53,737 nt of DNA from Vreelandella sedimenti (lineage in GTDB: Bacteria > Pseudomonadota > Gammaproteobacteria > Pseudomonadales > Halomonadaceae), in the NCBI RefSeq assembly GCF_013416325.1, contig NZ_JACCGK010000024.1:5272-59008 (forward strand), given 5' to 3'. This document shows, in pieces, positions 1 through 9,255 of this stretch (position 1 is its first letter; every line of letters starts with the position of its first letter). Below the pieces are notes generated by a model. It was not told where the DNA came from. It worked only from the letters and a program-made list of their open reading frames with translations, and ran no database searches. A program made the position numbers and the translations under genes.

Positions 1-66
1 GGTCAAGCGCAATAGTTAATCAGAGGTTTCTTAAATAAGTACCCATTTGCAGAGAGGATTTAGCGT

Positions 67-1590
67 ATGGCTAGCGAATCAACACCTCCCCCCTTTACCA
101 CGCTTGGCATCGTCGGCACCGGCGCCATGGGGCGTGGCATCGCACAGTTGGCTGCCCAGGCCGGTCTAGACGTCATGCTCTACGACGTTAAAGAGGGTGC
201 CGTACACGAAGCTAAAGCTTTTATTAATGGTTTATGGCAGAGAAGTGTCGAAAAGCAGCGCATTACCGCAGAGCAGGCGCAGCACTATAGTAAACGGTTG
301 ATTGAAGCCCGCGAGCTTGCCGCGCTCGATCCCTGCGATATTGTGGTAGAAGCCATTGTCGAGAAGCTGGAGGCCAAGCAGGGGCTGTTTAGCGATTTAG
401 AAGCAATCCTCAGCCAGCAGGCTGTGTTGGCGACCAATACCTCTTCACTCTCCGTCACGGCCATTGCCGCCGCCTGCCAGCACCCTGAACGGGTTATTGG
501 CTTTCACTTCTTTAATCCCGTGCCGCTGATGAAGATTGCCGAGGTCATCCCTGGCCTGCGAACCACCGATGAGGTGACTCAGCGGGTCAATGCTCTAGGT
601 CAAGCCATGGGCCACTTTACGGCCCAGGCCACCGATACACCTGGATTTCTGGTTAACCATGCCGGGCGTGCCTTCGGTACTGAAGCGCTGCGACTGTTAG
701 GTGAAAGCGTGGCAGACCCGGCGACCATTGATCGTATTATGGTTGATCAGGGCGGATTCCGGATGGGGCCCTTTACCCTGCTTGACCTTACCGGGCTAGA
801 TGTTTCCCACGCTGTGATGGAGTCGGTATATCACCAGTACTATGAAGAAGCACGTTTTCGCCCTTCCCCGTTAACCCGACAACGCTTGGCCGCGGGCTTG
901 CTGGGGCGTAAAACCGGAGAAGGTTTTTACCGCTATGTGGAAGGCAAACAGCAGATGCCGGATGAGCCTGCCATCGCTACTGTTTCTCCATGCCCGGTAT
1001 GGATTAGCCAGGATGACCCCGAAAGCGCTAAAGCGCTCACGGCGCTGGTGACTGCGGCTGGCTGGTCGTTAGAAACCGGCACGCAGCCCACTGAACAGGC
1101 GCTCTGTCTGCTTACCCCTTTCGGTGAAGATGCCACCAGCTGTTCGCTGCGCCAGGGTCTAGACGCCAAGCAGTGCGTGGCGGTGGATATGCTCGCAGGG
1201 CTTGATAAACGCCGTAGCCTGATGGCCACGCCCATTACCCGCTCCGCTTTCATTCAAGCAGCGCAAAGCCTGCTCAATCAAGACGGTACGCCGGTAAGCA
1301 CGCTTCAAGACAGCAACGGCTTTGTTCTTCAGCGCATTATTGCCTGCATCGTCAACGTCGGTGCCGATATTGCCCAGCAAGGCGTGGCAGAACCCACGAC
1401 TATCGACCGAGCGGTTGAGCTGGGTTTGGGCTACCCATTCGGCCCATTGCGCATGGGTGACCATTACGGCGCCACGCGCATCATGACGATATTGACCAAC
1501 CTGCTTGAGGCCACCGGCGACCCACGCTATCGGCCAAGCCCCTGGCTGCGCCGCCGCGCCGCGCTGCAAATGTCGTTAACCGCCGCTTAA
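67..1590 (+). CDS. paaH: 3-hydroxyacyl-CoA dehydrogenase (PaaH-like)
   Basis: NAD-dependent oxidation of a 3-hydroxyacyl-CoA, probably 3-hydroxyadipyl-CoA, to the 3-oxoacyl-CoA. The 507-residue product has a Rossmann glycine motif GTGAMG at about residues 17-22 and the family signature HFFNPVPLMK near 145-155 carrying the catalytic His region. A second copy of the C-terminal domain follows, with the FGPLRMGD motif near 455, as in long PaaH/PaaC proteins. The start is backed by a GAGAGG ribosome site about 10 nt upstream. The thiolase begins 29 nt after the stop, so the two probably form an operon catalysing the last steps to acetyl-CoA and succinyl-CoA. Only 66 nt of upstream DNA are present, so earlier operon genes may lie outside the window. 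Other 3-hydroxyacyl-CoA substrates (butanoyl) are possible. Confidence 0.9.
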   Translation: MASESTPPPFTTLGIVGTGAMGRGIAQLAAQAGLDVMLYDVKEGAVHEAKAFINGLWQRSVEKQRITAEQAQHYSKRLIEARELAALDPCDIVVEAIVEKLEAKQGLFSDLEAILSQQAVLATNTSSLSVTAIAAACQHPERVIGFHFFNPVPLMKIAEVIPGLRTTDEVTQRVNALGQAMGHFTAQATDTPGFLVNHAGRAFGTEALRLLGESVADPATIDRIMVDQGGFRMGPFTLLDLTGLDVSHAVMESVYHQYYEEARFRPSPLTRQRLAAGLLGRKTGEGFYRYVEGKQQMPDEPAIATVSPCPVWISQDDPESAKALTALVTAAGWSLETGTQPTEQALCLLTPFGEDATSCSLRQGLDAKQCVAVDMLAGLDKRRSLMATPITRSAFIQAAQSLLNQDGTPVSTLQDSNGFVLQRIIACIVNVGADIAQQGVAEPTTIDRAVELGLGYPFGPLRMGDHYGATRIMTILTNLLEATGDPRYRPSPWLRRRAALQMSLTAA

Positions 1591-1619
1591 CGGCCCTACC
1601 AACAACAAGGAGCACCACC

Positions 1620-2828
1620 ATGCAAGACGCCTATATTTACGACGGTTTACGCACCCCTTTTGGTCGCCACGGTGGCAGCTTAGCGGCTATTCGCCCAGAT
1701 GAGCTGCTGGGGCTGACGCTTAAAACACTGGTTGCCCGCAATCCATTCGCGCCAGAAAGCTATGAAGAGGTGCTGGCAGGCTGCACCAACCAGGCGGGGG
1801 AAGACTCCCGAAACGTGGCCCGTCACGGCGCATTACTGGCAGGCCTGCCTATTGAAGTGGCGGGACAAACCGTCAACCGGCTTTGCGGCAGTGGCTTGGC
1901 AGCGATGATGGATGCCGCCCGGGCGGCACGGCTAGGCGAAGGCGAGCTGTTTTTAGCGGGCGGCGTTGAGTCCATGTCCCGTGCACCTTATGTTTTGGGT
2001 AAAGCGGACTCCCCCTATGCGCGCAACCAGCCGCTGTACGACACGGTGATTGGCTCACGCTTTCCCAACCCCTGGATTGCTAAAGAGTACGGCAGCCACA
2101 GCATGCCGGAAACTGCTGACAACATTGCCCACGACCTGAATATTGGCCGCGATGAAAGCGATGCCTTTGCCGCCCGCTCTCAGGCCCGCTACGCCCAAGC
2201 GCTGGCCTCAGGTTTCTACGACGGCGAGATGTTTGGCGTAGAGGTGCCCCAAGGACGTAAACAGCCGCCACTGTTGGTGGAGAAAGACGAACACCCCCGC
2301 CCTCAAAGCACCCAAGACAAACTGGCCCAACTGGGTGCGCTATTCGAGGGTGGCGTTGTCACCGCCGGAAATGCCTCGGGTCTGAATGACGGCGCCGCTG
2401 CCATGATTGTCGGCACCAAGGTCGCCGGTGAACGTGTGGGTCTAGCACCACGCGCGCGCATTGTCGCCAGCGCCATTGCCGGTGTGGCTCCGCGGGTTAT
2501 GGGGTTAGGGCCAGTACCCGCTTCACAAAAGGCATTGGCGCGTGCAGGGTTTACCCTTGAGCAGATGGATGTGATTGAAATTAACGAAGCGTTTGCCGTT
2601 CAGGTGCTTGGCTGCGTGCAGCAGTTGGGGCTCTCCGTTGATGATCCGCGTTTGAACGCCAACGGAGGCGCTATCGCCATTGGTCATCCCCTGGGGGCTT
2701 CCGGAGCACGCTTGGCGCTTACGGCTCTCCGCCAGCTTGAAGTGACCGGTGGGCGCTATGCGTTGGTTACCATGTGCATCGGCGTCGGTCAGGGCATTGC
2801 TACGATTATCGAGCGTCTGGACGGCTGA
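1620..2828 (+). CDS. paaJ: 3-oxoadipyl-CoA thiolase / acetyl-CoA acyltransferase
   Basis: Thiolytic cleavage of 3-oxoadipyl-CoA to succinyl-CoA and acetyl-CoA. The 402-residue protein shows the complete thiolase catalytic set: nucleophile Cys89 in NRLCGSGL, His356 in GHPLGASGAR, and Cys386 in the C-terminal TMCIGVGQG motif. The N-terminus (YDGLRTPFGRHGG) and overall sequence fit the PaaJ/PcaF subgroup better than biosynthetic PhaA thiolases. A strong AAGGAG site precedes the ATG. It sits directly behind the PaaH-type dehydrogenase and ahead of an IclR regulator, which supports a role in phenylacetate or protocatechuate (beta-ketoadipate) degradation. Sequence alone does not separate PaaJ from PcaF, as both perform the same reaction. 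Confidence 0.9.
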   Translation: MQDAYIYDGLRTPFGRHGGSLAAIRPDELLGLTLKTLVARNPFAPESYEEVLAGCTNQAGEDSRNVARHGALLAGLPIEVAGQTVNRLCGSGLAAMMDAARAARLGEGELFLAGGVESMSRAPYVLGKADSPYARNQPLYDTVIGSRFPNPWIAKEYGSHSMPETADNIAHDLNIGRDESDAFAARSQARYAQALASGFYDGEMFGVEVPQGRKQPPLLVEKDEHPRPQSTQDKLAQLGALFEGGVVTAGNASGLNDGAAAMIVGTKVAGERVGLAPRARIVASAIAGVAPRVMGLGPVPASQKALARAGFTLEQMDVIEINEAFAVQVLGCVQQLGLSVDDPRLNANGGAIAIGHPLGASGARLALTALRQLEVTGGRYALVTMCIGVGQGIATIIERLDG

Positions 2829-2930
2829 TTTAGTGTCAAACAGCCGCTTTTTCGTTGATGGGTATGAACGCTGCGTCTAAGTAGATATGCGATACTGGGC
2901 GCCATAAGCCACCTATTGTTGGGATATTGA

Positions 2931-3752
2931 ATGCACCCCACCGACACTGATGCTGACGACTCGCAGCTGCCTGGAAAAGATCGTAACTTTGTGACCGCCC
3001 TCGCGCGCGGTTTAGAGTTGCTGCGCGCCTTTGGCGCAGGTGAAGAGTATTTAGGCAATGCTGAGCTCTCCAACCGTACGAGTATCCCTCGCCCGACGGT
3101 GTCACGTTTAACCTATACCCTGACGCAGTTGGGCTATCTCCAACACAATACCCACCTGGAAAAGTACCGCCTTGGGCCAGGTGTCTTAGCCTTGGGGTAT
3201 CGCTTTCTCGCCAATATGGGCATTCGCGAAATTGCCCGTCCGCATCTGCAGAAATTTGCTGATGCCACCGACTGCAACGTTAGCCTGGGCGGAGCCGACC
3301 GCAGTGACATGGTCTATCTGGAAACCTGCCACGGCCATGGGCCGCTAATCATTCGCCTGGACACGGGCTCCCGCCTGCCCATAGCCACTTCCGCCATTGG
3401 TCGTGCCTGGCTATGCGGTTTAACAGACGAACGGCGCCAGCCGGTGCTCCAAGAGTTGGCCAGCGAGTATGGTAGCGACTGGCCGCGTTATGAAGCGGGC
3501 ATACAACAGAGCTTTAAAGACTATGCGCAGTACGGTTTTTGCCTCTCTGAGCAGGATTGGCAGCGCGATATTAGTGCGGTGGCGATGCCGCTGATTTTGG
3601 AAGATGGCGCCGAGGTCATGGCGATTAACTGCGGTGGCTCCAGCCTGCGCTTGGATCACGACCGCTTGGTTAATAACTTAGGCCCACGTCTCAAAGAAGT
3701 CGCTAATCAGATTAAGCAGGAACTAGCGCCAAGAAACCGCTCGGCAAGGTAA
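2931..3752 (+). CDS. IclR-family transcriptional regulator (PcaR/PobR-like)
   Basis: Probable ligand-responsive DNA-binding protein of 273 residues. The N-terminal winged helix (about 22-85) has the IclR signature: ALARGLELLRAF, then a recognition helix in SIPRPTVSRLTYTL. The C-terminal effector domain (about 100-265) contains GSRLPIATSAIGRAWL and the late CLSEQDW and AVAMPL stretches typical of the family. It lies 102 nt downstream of the thiolase on the same strand. IclR proteins of the PcaR/PcaU/PobR group commonly control beta-ketoadipate genes, so the neighbours are the likely targets, but this is inference. The ribosome site (GGGATATTGA) is weak and the intergenic gap is large enough for its own promoter. 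Confidence 0.85.
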   Translation: MHPTDTDADDSQLPGKDRNFVTALARGLELLRAFGAGEEYLGNAELSNRTSIPRPTVSRLTYTLTQLGYLQHNTHLEKYRLGPGVLALGYRFLANMGIREIARPHLQKFADATDCNVSLGGADRSDMVYLETCHGHGPLIIRLDTGSRLPIATSAIGRAWLCGLTDERRQPVLQELASEYGSDWPRYEAGIQQSFKDYAQYGFCLSEQDWQRDISAVAMPLILEDGAEVMAINCGGSSLRLDHDRLVNNLGPRLKEVANQIKQELAPRNRSAR

Positions 3753-3846
3753 ATTCAAGCTTAGGGAGACTTTAACTAACGCTCGTTTGAATGCATCATA
3801 GACTTCTAAACAAGCGCATCGATACCAAGAGCGCCAAGGAGTGGAG

Positions 3847-4977
3847 ATGCCAAGCGAGTGGATAGCGCGTCATGATCAAACAGTCGCCCTTAAAGGCGAG
3901 TGGACGCTTGCCAATTACCGCCATATCAAAGCGGCGCTTAATCACAATGAAACTCGAGCCGAGCTTGGCAAGCCAACGGATGCGACGGTTTCACTAGACG
4001 CAATAACTCGCCTTGATACCGCCGGCGCCATACTCATTGTGGAACTGATTGGCGTTGAGAAAGCGCAGGCGGTAGCGGATTGGGCAGGAGAACTGCCGAA
4101 AGAGCAGCAGGCGCTGCTGGTGCGTATTGCCGAAGCCATGGAAGCGCCGCTTGACGTTGACCCCCCTTCCTATTCACGTATTAGCCAAGCGCTTGCCAGC
4201 GTGGGCCAGCACATGGCGGGGCTTTGCTCTCAGCAGCGCCAGCTGCTGGCCTTTATTGGTCTCGTCATGGCCACCCTCTTCCATCTGGTATTGCAGCCAC
4301 GCCACTGGCGCCCAACGGCGACCGTTGCCCATATTCAGCAGAGCGGTCTTAATGCCGTACCCATCGTCGCGCTACTCACCTTTATGGTGGGTGCCGTCGT
4401 GGCTTTCCTTGGCGCTACCGTTTTGCAGGATTTTGGCGCCACGATTTATACCATTGACCTTGTTGCGTTCTCATTCTTGCGAGAGTTCGGCGTTCTGCTG
4501 GCAGCAATTTTATTAGCGGGACGAACCGCCAGCGCCTTTACCGCCCAAATTGGCGCGATGAAATCCAATGAAGAGATTGATGCCCTGCAGGCCCAAGGGC
4601 TAGATCCTATCGAGCTTTTGGTGCTTCCACGGGTAATGGCGATGTTAATTAGCCTGCCCATGCTCGCCTTTGTGGGTATGCTCAGCGGCTTAGCGGGTGG
4701 CGCTATGGTCGCCCACCTGTCACTGGATATTTCACTCACCCAGTTTTTGACCACGCTGCAAAAAGACGTGTCGGTAATGCACTTTTTGGTAGGGCTCAGC
4801 AAAGCACCGGTGTTTGCCTTTGTGATCGCCGTTATCGGCTGCCTGGAAGGCTTTAAGGTCAGCGGCAGCGCGCAGTCGGTAGGAGAACACACCACGTCAA
4901 GTGTCGTTCAGTCGATTTTTATGGTGATTCTGATTGATGCCGTCGCCGCGCTATTCTTTATGGAGATGGGCTGGTGA
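3847..4977 (+). CDS. MlaE-family ABC transporter permease with N-terminal STAS domain
   Basis: Inner-membrane permease of an MCE-type lipid transporter. Residues about 1-110 form a STAS-like domain (TRLDTAGAILIVELIG), so the MlaB-like function is fused to the permease. The rest is an MlaE domain with about five or six hydrophobic segments and the conserved features FLREFGVLLAAILLAGR and IGAMKSNEEIDAL. I place the start at the ATG at 3847 because AAGGAG lies 5 nt before it. An in-frame GTG at 3841 overlaps that ribosome site and is less likely. The stop overlaps the GTG start of the ATPase (GTGA), indicating translational coupling. The system lacks MlaC, so it is a paralogous MCE transporter rather than a standard mlaFEDCB operon. 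Confidence 0.88.
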   Translation: MPSEWIARHDQTVALKGEWTLANYRHIKAALNHNETRAELGKPTDATVSLDAITRLDTAGAILIVELIGVEKAQAVADWAGELPKEQQALLVRIAEAMEAPLDVDPPSYSRISQALASVGQHMAGLCSQQRQLLAFIGLVMATLFHLVLQPRHWRPTATVAHIQQSGLNAVPIVALLTFMVGAVVAFLGATVLQDFGATIYTIDLVAFSFLREFGVLLAAILLAGRTASAFTAQIGAMKSNEEIDALQAQGLDPIELLVLPRVMAMLISLPMLAFVGMLSGLAGGAMVAHLSLDISLTQFLTTLQKDVSVMHFLVGLSKAPVFAFVIAVIGCLEGFKVSGSAQSVGEHTTSSVVQSIFMVILIDAVAALFFMEMGW

Positions 4978-5801
4978 TCGCTTCAGATAAACCGACAGGG
5001 CAAAGTAACCAACCGGTCATTAAGGTTCGAGGCTTAGTGAATCGCTTTGGCGCTCATGTGGTTCACGAAAACTTAGACCTAACCCTTGAACGTGGAGAAA
5101 TCCTCGGCGTTGTAGGCGGTTCTGGTACCGGTAAATCAGTGCTGTTACGCAGCATCGTCGGTTTAAAGCGCCCCAATGACGGCACGGTTGAAGTCCTAGG
5201 TACAACCCTTAACGAGCTTAACGAAACACAGCGCAGCCAAATAGAGCGGCGCTTTGGCGTACTGTTTCAGCGCGGCGCATTATTTAGCTCGTTGAACCTG
5301 CAAGAGAATATTGCCTTACCGCTAATTGAACACGCCAAGCTACCCCGTGAAGACGCCGAGCATCTTGCCAGGGTCAAGCTATCGTTGGTCGGGCTTCCGC
5401 CACAGGCCGCACTGCAGTTTCCTGAGTCGCTGTCTGGCGGCATGGTCAAGCGCGCCGCCCTTGCCCGTGCCTTAGCGCTTGACCCTGACATCCTGTTTCT
5501 TGATGAGCCCACGGCGGGGCTTGACCCTATCGGCGCTGCGGCCTTCGATCAGTTGCTGGTCACCCTTCGCGATGCGCTGGGTTTCAGTGTATTCCTGGTC
5601 ACCCATGACTTGGATACGCTCTACGCCGCCTGCGACCGGGTAGCGGTGCTCTCACAAAAACGCGTATTAGTCGTAGATATCATTGATAAAGTGGCGGGCA
5701 CTGACGACGAGTGGATTCAAGACTACTTTCACGGCCCGCGTGGTCGAGCCGCACAGCGTGCTCATACCGGCTCTTCAAATAACGCTAACGTCCAGGAGTG
5801 A
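4974..5801 (+). CDS. MlaF-family ABC transporter ATP-binding protein
   Basis: Energises the MCE lipid transporter from the cytoplasm. The 275-residue protein contains a Walker A GGSGTGKS (about 46-53), the signature SLSGGMVKRAALARAL, Walker B DILFLDEPTAGLDP, and the switch His in LVTHDLDTLY. The ABC signature followed by KRAALARALALDP is characteristic of the MlaF/Ttg2A family. Translation probably starts at a GTG overlapping the permease stop codon, with GGAG upstream. The C-terminal end (from about 230) is the extended tail seen in MlaF proteins. The MCE gene follows 6 nt after the stop. Confidence 0.9.
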   Translation: MIASDKPTGQSNQPVIKVRGLVNRFGAHVVHENLDLTLERGEILGVVGGSGTGKSVLLRSIVGLKRPNDGTVEVLGTTLNELNETQRSQIERRFGVLFQRGALFSSLNLQENIALPLIEHAKLPREDAEHLARVKLSLVGLPPQAALQFPESLSGGMVKRAALARALALDPDILFLDEPTAGLDPIGAAAFDQLLVTLRDALGFSVFLVTHDLDTLYAACDRVAVLSQKRVLVVDIIDKVAGTDDEWIQDYFHGPRGRAAQRAHTGSSNNANVQE

Positions 5802-5807
5802 CTGCAC

Positions 5808-6749
5808 ATGGAAACACGGGCGCATCACGTTTTAATCGGTCTCTTCACGCTGGCCACTGCCGCTGGCGCGTTGCTGTTTGCACTATGGATGAGCTATGCA
5901 GCAGGCGAGCGTAGCTACCAACCTTACCGCATTCTATTTGAGCGCAGCGTTAGCGGCTTATCGGTCAGCAGCCGAGTGCAATATAACGGCATTGAGGTGG
6001 GGGATGTCACCGAGCTCAACCTTAATCCTGATGACCCTCGGCAAGTGATTGCCCATATCCGCGTCTACGATGACACACCAATTAAGACAGACACCCGGGC
6101 AAAACTTGCCTTTGCCAGCATCACCGGCAGCATGTCCGTGCAACTCCACGGCGGCACCCCCGAAGCCCCGCTGCTGATTGATCAAACCGATATCGACGCG
6201 CCGTTTATACGAGCAGACCCTTCGCCCATCGCTACACTGTTCGATGAAGGCGAAGATGTGATCGAGAACATCAACTCAATCCTGAAAAACGTTAACGAAC
6301 TGTTTGACGATAATAACCGTGATCAGGCAGGCAATATTTTAACCAACATTGCTCAGATTACCGAAATGATTGCCGCCCAGCAGAATGCCCTAGATCAAAA
6401 TATGGCGCTTTTCGGCGAAGCCACTCGCCAGGCAACTAACACGCTTAGCAGCATCGACGAACTTAGCCAGGAAGCGACACAGCTGCTGCGTCAAGATGGC
6501 CGGCTGGTAATGGAGAGCGCCGCCGATGCGAGTCACGATGTCGCCCGGGCAGCTCAACGCATAGAGCAATTAGTGGAGACTAACGCTGGCGCCATCGAAG
6601 GCAGCCTGCAGGGCGCGCAAGATATTGCTCCGGCACTCTCTTCGCTACGCTCCACACTCGATACACTGGATCGTATTACCCGCCAGCTAGAGGAGAGCCC
6701 AACAGACTTTTTCCTGGGCCGTGATCAGGTAGAGGAGTTCCGCCCATGA
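5808..6749 (+). CDS. MCE (MlaD) domain periplasmic lipid-binding protein
   Basis: Substrate-binding, periplasmic component anchored to the inner membrane. One N-terminal transmembrane helix (about 8-30) is followed by an MCE domain (about 38-120) with FERSVSGLSVSSRVQYNGI and the IT(G)SMSVQLHGG end. A long helical region (about 145-300) may form the coiled needle seen in PqiB/YebT-like or Mce proteins. Its length of 313 residues is greater than MlaD of the canonical Mla system (about 180), closer to plant TGD2-like or PqiB-type architectures. AGGAG lies 9 nt before the ATG. The stop overlaps the start of the lipoprotein gene (ATGA). Confidence 0.88.
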   Translation: METRAHHVLIGLFTLATAAGALLFALWMSYAAGERSYQPYRILFERSVSGLSVSSRVQYNGIEVGDVTELNLNPDDPRQVIAHIRVYDDTPIKTDTRAKLAFASITGSMSVQLHGGTPEAPLLIDQTDIDAPFIRADPSPIATLFDEGEDVIENINSILKNVNELFDDNNRDQAGNILTNIAQITEMIAAQQNALDQNMALFGEATRQATNTLSSIDELSQEATQLLRQDGRLVMESAADASHDVARAAQRIEQLVETNAGAIEGSLQGAQDIAPALSSLRSTLDTLDRITRQLEESPTDFFLGRDQVEEFRP

Positions 6750-7372
6750 CGTTACGCCCCACTGCTATCGTTTCAGTTTGCGCTGCGCTGCTACTCAGCA
6801 GTGGCTGCTCGATTCTGCCCGAAAGTAAGCCAGCGACGCTGTATCGTTTGCCCAGTGCCGATGTACAGCCCGTTACCCCCTCATCCAATTCGCTGACGAC
6901 CAGACAACGCCTCGCGGTGGCTGCCCCACAAGCGGGCCATTTACTCAGCAGCAACCGCATTGTGGTCTACCCAGAGGGCAATACCGTTAATGTATATGAA
7001 GGCGCCCGCTGGCAGGAGAATGCTCCCGACTTACTCCAGACGCGTTTGATCACAGGGATACAGCAGAGTCGCCTCTTTGCCAGTGTGGGAAGCGACAGCC
7101 TGCCTTCCGAGCTTCTGCTACTCAGCGAACTACGCCACTTCCAGAGCGATTATGTGACCCAGCCGCCCACGGTGAAAGTACAGCTCGATGTACAGCTCGT
7201 CAGCGCTCAAAACCGCACGTCTATTGACACTCAGAGCTTCACCACCAGTGTTCAAGCGAGCAGCGTCGCTATTACCAACGTGGTGGATGCGTTTGGCAGC
7301 GCCAGCGACGAGCTCACTGAACAGCTGACAGCGTGGTTGGCGGATGCAATTAACAGCTCAGAGCAGAAATAG
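6746..7372 (+). CDS. ABC-type transport auxiliary lipoprotein (PqiC-like)
   Basis: Predicted outer-membrane lipoprotein partner of the MCE transporter. The 208-residue precursor has a signal peptide with lipobox LLLSSGC (Cys about 25) and a YRLPS start to the mature part. Its middle (about 50-200) resembles the PqiC/YmbA-type domain: WQENAPDLLQTRLITGIQQSRLF, then LLLLSELRHFQSDY. Translation is coupled to the MCE gene by a 4-nt overlap. The gene ends convergently, 9 nt from the kinase stop. The presence of this subunit supports envelope-spanning lipid transfer, although direction and substrate cannot be read from sequence. Confidence 0.82.
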   Translation: MTLRPTAIVSVCAALLLSSGCSILPESKPATLYRLPSADVQPVTPSSNSLTTRQRLAVAAPQAGHLLSSNRIVVYPEGNTVNVYEGARWQENAPDLLQTRLITGIQQSRLFASVGSDSLPSELLLLSELRHFQSDYVTQPPTVKVQLDVQLVSAQNRTSIDTQSFTTSVQASSVAITNVVDAFGSASDELTEQLTAWLADAINSSEQK

Positions 7373-7381
7373 AGGGTGCTT

Positions 7382-9244
7382 TTACTGTTCTGTTAATTTT
7401 TTCGCATACTCTCTTGGGTCGCGGGGGTAATAGCGCTCTGGCTGGCTTTCCAGGTGGGCAAAGTAGCGAGTGTCCTTGTACGGCATTTTCATGTAGCCCG
7501 AGACGCCTAGGCCCTCGATTTGGTCTACCGAGGCGAGAATGCGCGCCAGCAGCGTGCGGAACTCGCCCTCTCGAGCCGGATCCAGTAGACGGTAATAGCT
7601 ATGTATTTTGAGGTGCTGTGGCAGCGCTTCAAAAATGATCATGCCAGTATGGTGAATGTCATTGAGCTGCTGCAGCGCATGCATAATCGCCTCGGGCAGC
7701 ACCAATAGCTCTTCTGGGTCGGGGCCATCTTCGAAGTAGCTGTGCTGACGGGTACGATCCTCGAGCTCCGGTACTGCGCTCAACTCGTAGCCTATCGCCA
7801 TGCTGGGTTCGCTAACGAAAGTTTCATCCACGGAAGTACGTTCTAAGTGCAGTGTTTGGCGGGCATTAAACAAGCAGCTTTTAAACACGCCCTGACGATG
7901 AATCGCCCGCGCCAAATGCACCATATTATTGACCGCTTCAATAAAGGCAGGCTTCAGCGTAGGGTCGTGTAAATTTAACGACGAATCGATATACACACCC
8001 TCACGCTCCCAGCGCACCGCCAATCCCCCTACCACCGGATACTTGCCCAGGCGGCTCACCGACGCCAAAAAGGCCTTTTCGGTTTCACCCATACCCTGCA
8101 TAAACTGCTTGTAGTAGCGATCTAACTGCACATCATTGACATCATTCAGGGTTTCTTGAGCATGCTCTTCCTGTGAAAAGACTTCGCGTAGAAAGGCTTT
8201 GCGCGAGCTGTACACCACGGTATCGATCTCCTGATGCGCAGGGCGCGCCCATACCGGTACCAGCGGTACATTGAGCGATGTGGGCAGATCGATCATTACT
8301 ACCCTGGCCATTCGCGGCATGTTGTTTAAAAAGTAGTCGCCCGCTTTGCGCCGCACCTGAGGGTCAGGGTCGAGCATGCCATCCAGGGTACGTGCAAACT
8401 CCATCGGCAAACCCAGCGAACTGGCGGGAATCGCCCGATGGCCAAATCGACACGACTGCGCTGACGCCAGCGCATATAGGGTTCCCGCCGCTCCCTGCTC
8501 ATCGAACCGCGGCGATGACAGTGCGCCGTTTAACTGCTCTTCGCCAATAAAGTAAACATCGCCCAGGCGGGCATTGGTTTGCTGCAGATTGTCCGACATC
8601 AGCTCCATGACGTTGGCGCCTACAAACTGCAGCTGTGCGTCTAGTTGGGCAAATACCGATGAGCCCCAGTCGATTAGCGCAATAGACTCCTGCTCGGCGT
8701 CATACACCAAGTTAGAGGGCTTAATATCGCCATGCACCACCGACCGTGCCTGGGGCCCTGACTCCCGCCGCAGGGCAAGCAGGATGTCGGCCAACTGCGC
8801 CGCAATGCGCACAATCAAGCGTGGAGAGAGGCGCCCCTGCTTAAGCGATACCTGCTCTAAATTCCAGCCGGGTGCGCGCTCCATTACCAAAATGGACTGC
8901 CCCCGGGAGCGCTGGTAAGCAATAAGACCTGGAATGCGTGGATGGGACACCTGTTCCAGCATAAACGCCTCTTCTTCGAGGCGCTCCTGCAAGCGCGCGG
9001 GTAGGGTAATGCGGGAGAATTTAAACACATAATGCGCTTTAGCGCCTTGGTGAACAGTGCTGCCAGCAAATACAAAACCGTAGGCGCCCTTGCCAATGAG
9101 CTCAATGCCCTGATAGCCCAACTGGGAGAGCTGCGCCTGGCACAGCGCCACCCAGTCTTTAAGCTTACGGGCATCGTGATGGCTCAGCAGATAGACCGAC
9201 TGCTCTTCAGGTATATAAAACTGCTGAAGCGGTGCCTGGGACAT
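7382..9244 (-). CDS. Hanks-type serine/threonine protein kinase, last gene of the BCKDH operon
   Basis: A 620-residue protein with an N-terminal eukaryotic-like kinase fold. Visible motifs are the glycine loop GKGAYGFVFAG (51-61), the ATP-binding Lys75 in YVFKFSR, a possible alpha-C Glu near 91-92, catalytic HGDIKPSN (171-178; HGD replaces HRD) and DWG (192-194; in place of DFG). The essential Lys, Asp and Asn are present, so it looks catalytically competent. The C-terminal half (about 340-620) has no domain I recognise, no clear transmembrane segment and no PASTA repeats, so the protein is probably cytosolic. Its ATG lies 11 nt after the E2 stop with an AAGG site, pointing to cotranscription with the branched-chain 2-oxoacid dehydrogenase. 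A role in regulating that complex is inferred from position only. Confidence 0.8.
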   Translation of the reverse strand: MSQAPLQQFYIPEEQSVYLLSHHDARKLKDWVALCQAQLSQLGYQGIELIGKGAYGFVFAGSTVHQGAKAHYVFKFSRITLPARLQERLEEEAFMLEQVSHPRIPGLIAYQRSRGQSILVMERAPGWNLEQVSLKQGRLSPRLIVRIAAQLADILLALRRESGPQARSVVHGDIKPSNLVYDAEQESIALIDWGSSVFAQLDAQLQFVGANVMELMSDNLQQTNARLGDVYFIGEEQLNGALSSPRFDEQGAAGTLYALASAQSCRFGHRAIPASSLGLPMEFARTLDGMLDPDPQVRRKAGDYFLNNMPRMARVVMIDLPTSLNVPLVPVWARPAHQEIDTVVYSSRKAFLREVFSQEEHAQETLNDVNDVQLDRYYKQFMQGMGETEKAFLASVSRLGKYPVVGGLAVRWEREGVYIDSSLNLHDPTLKPAFIEAVNNMVHLARAIHRQGVFKSCLFNARQTLHLERTSVDETFVSEPSMAIGYELSAVPELEDRTRQHSYFEDGPDPEELLVLPEAIMHALQQLNDIHHTGMIIFEALPQHLKIHSYYRLLDPAREGEFRTLLARILASVDQIEGLGVSGYMKMPYKDTRYFAHLESQPERYYPRDPREYAKKLTEQ

Positions 9245-9255
9245 AAGTCGCCTTG

